Assembly: GCA_041752235.1 (NCBI GenBank)
Contig: JBGSHM010000023.1
Span: 62,001-126,000, forward strand
Reading direction: 5' to 3'
Source of the DNA: SpSt-398 sp041752235
GTDB taxonomy: Bacteria; Bacteroidota; Bacteroidia; Chitinophagales; Chitinophagaceae
Length of the DNA: 64,000 nt
Shown: piece after piece, positions 63,201 through 64,000 of the stretch
Position numbering within the stretch: position 1 is the first letter of the stretch
Layout of the letters: every line of letters starts with the position of its first letter
The notes under the pieces: model-generated
Databases searched by the model: none
The model's input: only the letters and a program-made list of their open reading frames with translations
Told to the model about the DNA's origin: nothing
Program-made: the position numbers and the translations under genes

Positions 63201-63681
63201 AGGGTATCCTGGCGCCGGTTCCACCTACGGTCAGGAAATAATATACCGTATCCGAATAAAGGTTTTTTTGATGCCGGAAGGCATTGATCACCGGGTCAGG
63301 TTGCCAGGTATCCGGGCCCGGGCTGTAAAATAGCACCTGGTCATTTCCATTGATCACTCCATCTCCCCCATCTTCTACCAGGATCGCATTTTCTACCAGG
63401 TCATCGGGGGGGATAACCGCGTTGGATTCCGGGAGCATTCCACCGCCATAGCCATAGAGCCGCAAGGAGCCTGAGCTCAGGTTGGCAGGAAGCCCCAGGG
63501 AGGTCAAAAAAGCAAGGTCCATCCGGTAAACCCCGGGATTGGTGACCGCGATCCGGTACCAGTTGCCGGTGGAAAGCAGAGAATGGTCCCGATAGGTGCG
63601 TTGGCCCCTGGCGGCGAAACTGGTCAGGATCAAGACCATACATATCAGTAAGCGGGTTTTCTGGGAGGGTATAATCCACAT
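60256..63681 (-). CDS. porU: type IX secretion sortase PorU
   Basis: The 1141-residue protein has a signal peptide (LLICMVLILTSFAARG), a long beta-rich N-terminal part, and a gingipain-like C25 peptidase domain with the catalytic His in WNYSGHGSF and Cys in ITATCDFAPFDNP (roughly residues 640-690). The C-terminal domain ends with a FlgD-like/sorting fold (NYPNPFTTHTNFWF, GRGVYLYKLRV). PorU removes the sorting domain from cargo and attaches lipopolysaccharide. Cargo such as the protein at 1113-2387 is its substrate. Confidence 0.94.
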   Translation of the reverse strand: MWIIPSQKTRLLICMVLILTSFAARGQRTYRDHSLLSTGNWYRIAVTNPGVYRMDLAFLTSLGLPANLSSGSLRLYGYGGGMLPESNAVIPPDDLVENAILVEDGGDGVINGNDQVLFYSPGPDTWQPDPVINAFRHQKNLYSDTVYYFLTVGGTGARIPSTNATGSPSVTTNQFLYRYAHELDTVNLLSSGKEWYGEEFTDAPGKTLTRSFTLPGSFLPGNPVTVRSRLIARSIGTAGRFDLKLNDPVIAQITIPATSSGAYDLFAREEESVVATTAPSTALTLSYSYIPGSFNSQAWLNWFEIFHRKPLNLTGLTQLDFRDPGLVGQSLVEFVLSGANASVQVWEVTNPLSPVRKTGTLSGNEFRFRDEAPDLREYIAFQGYLTPTAQGRIANQDIHGLAVPDYILVTPPFLLTQANRLAQYHRQRNQWQVAVLTTNEIYQEFSSGQPDPSAIRNCVKMFYDRARSAGGTTPRFLALFGDASFDYKNRLQGNTNLVPGYQHSASLDPLSTYTSDDFFGYLDDQEDINSQAITNLLDIGIGRIPANQISQATAYVDKVIAYHDRASLGPWRNKITFIADDEDQNLHIEDAEIITATSAQANALMDLEKIYLDAFTQETVSGAERYPVVNDLVRNRFINGTLIWNYSGHGSFRRLAEEVVLDQDQVNSWTNPNRLPLFITATCDFAPFDNPIAPSIGEDLLLREKTGAIALMTTTRLVFAFSNRVMNNNYLAIALAPKSDGSYRSLGEAVKEAKNFTYQNSTDIVNNRKFTLLGDPALTLGFPALSIRADRINGVPVGPSDTLSSMEKVKIEGVVTDAQGNIQTGFQGNAYTTVFDKERRASTLGNDPGSPVRDFQVRDIVIFRGRSTVRNGRFELEFKVPRDLNPAFGNGKMSFYAEDGTREAGGYFTQFVSGGNTGIVDNDNEGPGIRAWLNDEKFVNGGISNARPVLVLRFNDSSGINTIQSGIGHDIVVTVDDDNDNYFILNDFYEAEADNYKAGSLRFQLPAFAPGPHRLRIKAWDVMNNSSEIELTFEVVDDEALIINRVLNYPNPFTTHTNFWFEHNRPGEDLRVDIQIFTISGKIIKRISQTINTPGNRSSEVEWDGRDDFGARIGRGVYLYKLRVSTSQLKSNTIIEKLVVF

Positions 63682-63757
63682 ACAAAAAAAGTAATTCTGC
63701 TTTTTCTCGTTTATCGAAAGTAGCTAAATTCGCAAACTCTGTCCAGCATAATATTTG

Positions 63758-63772
63758 TATTGTAATACAATA
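63758..63772. promoter_or_regulatory. palindrome between porU and the gldJ-like gene
   Basis: TATTGTA-A-TACAATA is a perfect inverted repeat of 7 bp in the 159-bp divergent gap, overlapping a near-consensus TAATATTTG. It may be an operator for one or both genes. Confidence 0.4.
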
Positions 63773-63840
63773 TTTTAGTCTCGCTGGCCGTTAATTCTGT
63801 TCCGAAACCTGGGTTTTGGTGAAAAACAAATATTGATCAC

Positions 63841-64000
63841 ATGAAAGTGAAAAGCTTATTAATCCTATTATCCTCAGCCGTTTTGCTGGTTTCCTGTAAG
63901 GGAAAGGGACTTTTTGGAAAAAAGAAGTACGAAAAGTCGGAAGTAACAGGCTGGAACTACAATGACAAGAAAATGGGTGGTTACCAGGTCGCAAAATCCC
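63841..64000 (+). CDS. gldJ: gliding/type IX lipoprotein GldJ-like, N-terminal part (continues beyond window)
   Basis: The frame is open to the window end (53 residues). It starts with a lipoprotein signal (SLLILLSSAVLLVSCKG, Cys19) followed by VTGWNYNDKKMGGYQVAKS, which is the opening of GldJ/GldK sulfatase-modifying-factor-like lipoproteins. GldJ is chosen because gldJ neighbours porU in other Bacteroidota. GldK cannot be excluded from so short a piece. Confidence 0.65.
   Translation, partial: MKVKSLLILLSSAVLLVSCKGKGLFGKKKYEKSEVTGWNYNDKKMGGYQVAKS

Overview
The window comes from a Bacteroidota chromosome, most likely of the Chitinophagaceae. The pointers are type IX secretion genes (porU, porV, a gldJ-like start, PorP/SprF and one cargo protein with a sorting domain), a primary sigma factor of the short Bacteroidota kind, bacillithiol synthase bshA, the Bacteroidota layout of arginine genes (GNAT, argG, argC, argD, acyl-ornithine carbamoyltransferase, argB, argE, argH), and promoter boxes of the TTTG / TAnnTTTG type. 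There are no rRNA or tRNA genes, CRISPR arrays, insertion sequences or phage genes.

Layout. 1-7.3 kb: assimilatory sulfur genes (3' part of a siroheme sulfite/nitrite reductase, SUMT, cysN, cysD, cysH, 1-Cys peroxiredoxin). 7.4-10.6 kb: Rrf2 regulator, OsmC, CDF transporter, LptF/G permease. 10.7-18.7 kb: housekeeping genes (rpoD, ffh, rpsP, rimM, dinB, M20 dipeptidase, S4 protein). 18.8-23.4 kb: small heat shock protein, then a leftward cluster of Rrf2 (NsrR-like), ric, histidine kinase and a receiver-CRP fusion that looks nitric-oxide or redox responsive. 23.8-33.3 kb: trmD, a GH109-like oxidoreductase, two giant Asp-box repeat proteins and a LolA-like protein. 33.4-44.1 kb: mixed metabolism and membrane genes (ade, ATP-grasp ligase, FkbM methyltransferase, anmK, upp, PorP/SprF, SLC13 transporter, EI24, RsmI-like). 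44.1-52.8 kb: a complete arginine operon. 52.9-59 kb: M28 peptidase, bshA, EnvC-like, DUF4292, dut, ispF. 59-64 kb: porV, porU and a divergent gldJ-like start.

The most interesting finding is upstream of the arginine operon: a good promoter, then a 30-codon GTG-started reading frame with Arg-Arg and Arg-Arg-Arg codon runs just before its stop, then mutually exclusive RNA pairings and a hairpin over the GTG start of the first structural gene. It reads as an arginine leader-peptide control region. Three further candidates are a 21-bp element shared by the cysD and peroxiredoxin-cysH promoters, an approximately 86-nt small RNA with its own promoter and terminator upstream of trmD, and a structured inverted repeat upstream of rpoD.

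Almost every intergenic gap that is not a promoter holds one of five families (A-E) of self-complementary repeats built from short degenerate words. There are 23 copies in 64 kb. They lie mainly between stop codons or after genes, sometimes supply the stop codon and last residues of the gene, and sometimes sit inside operons. In two cases (rimM, dinB) the gene just downstream appears to start at TTG.
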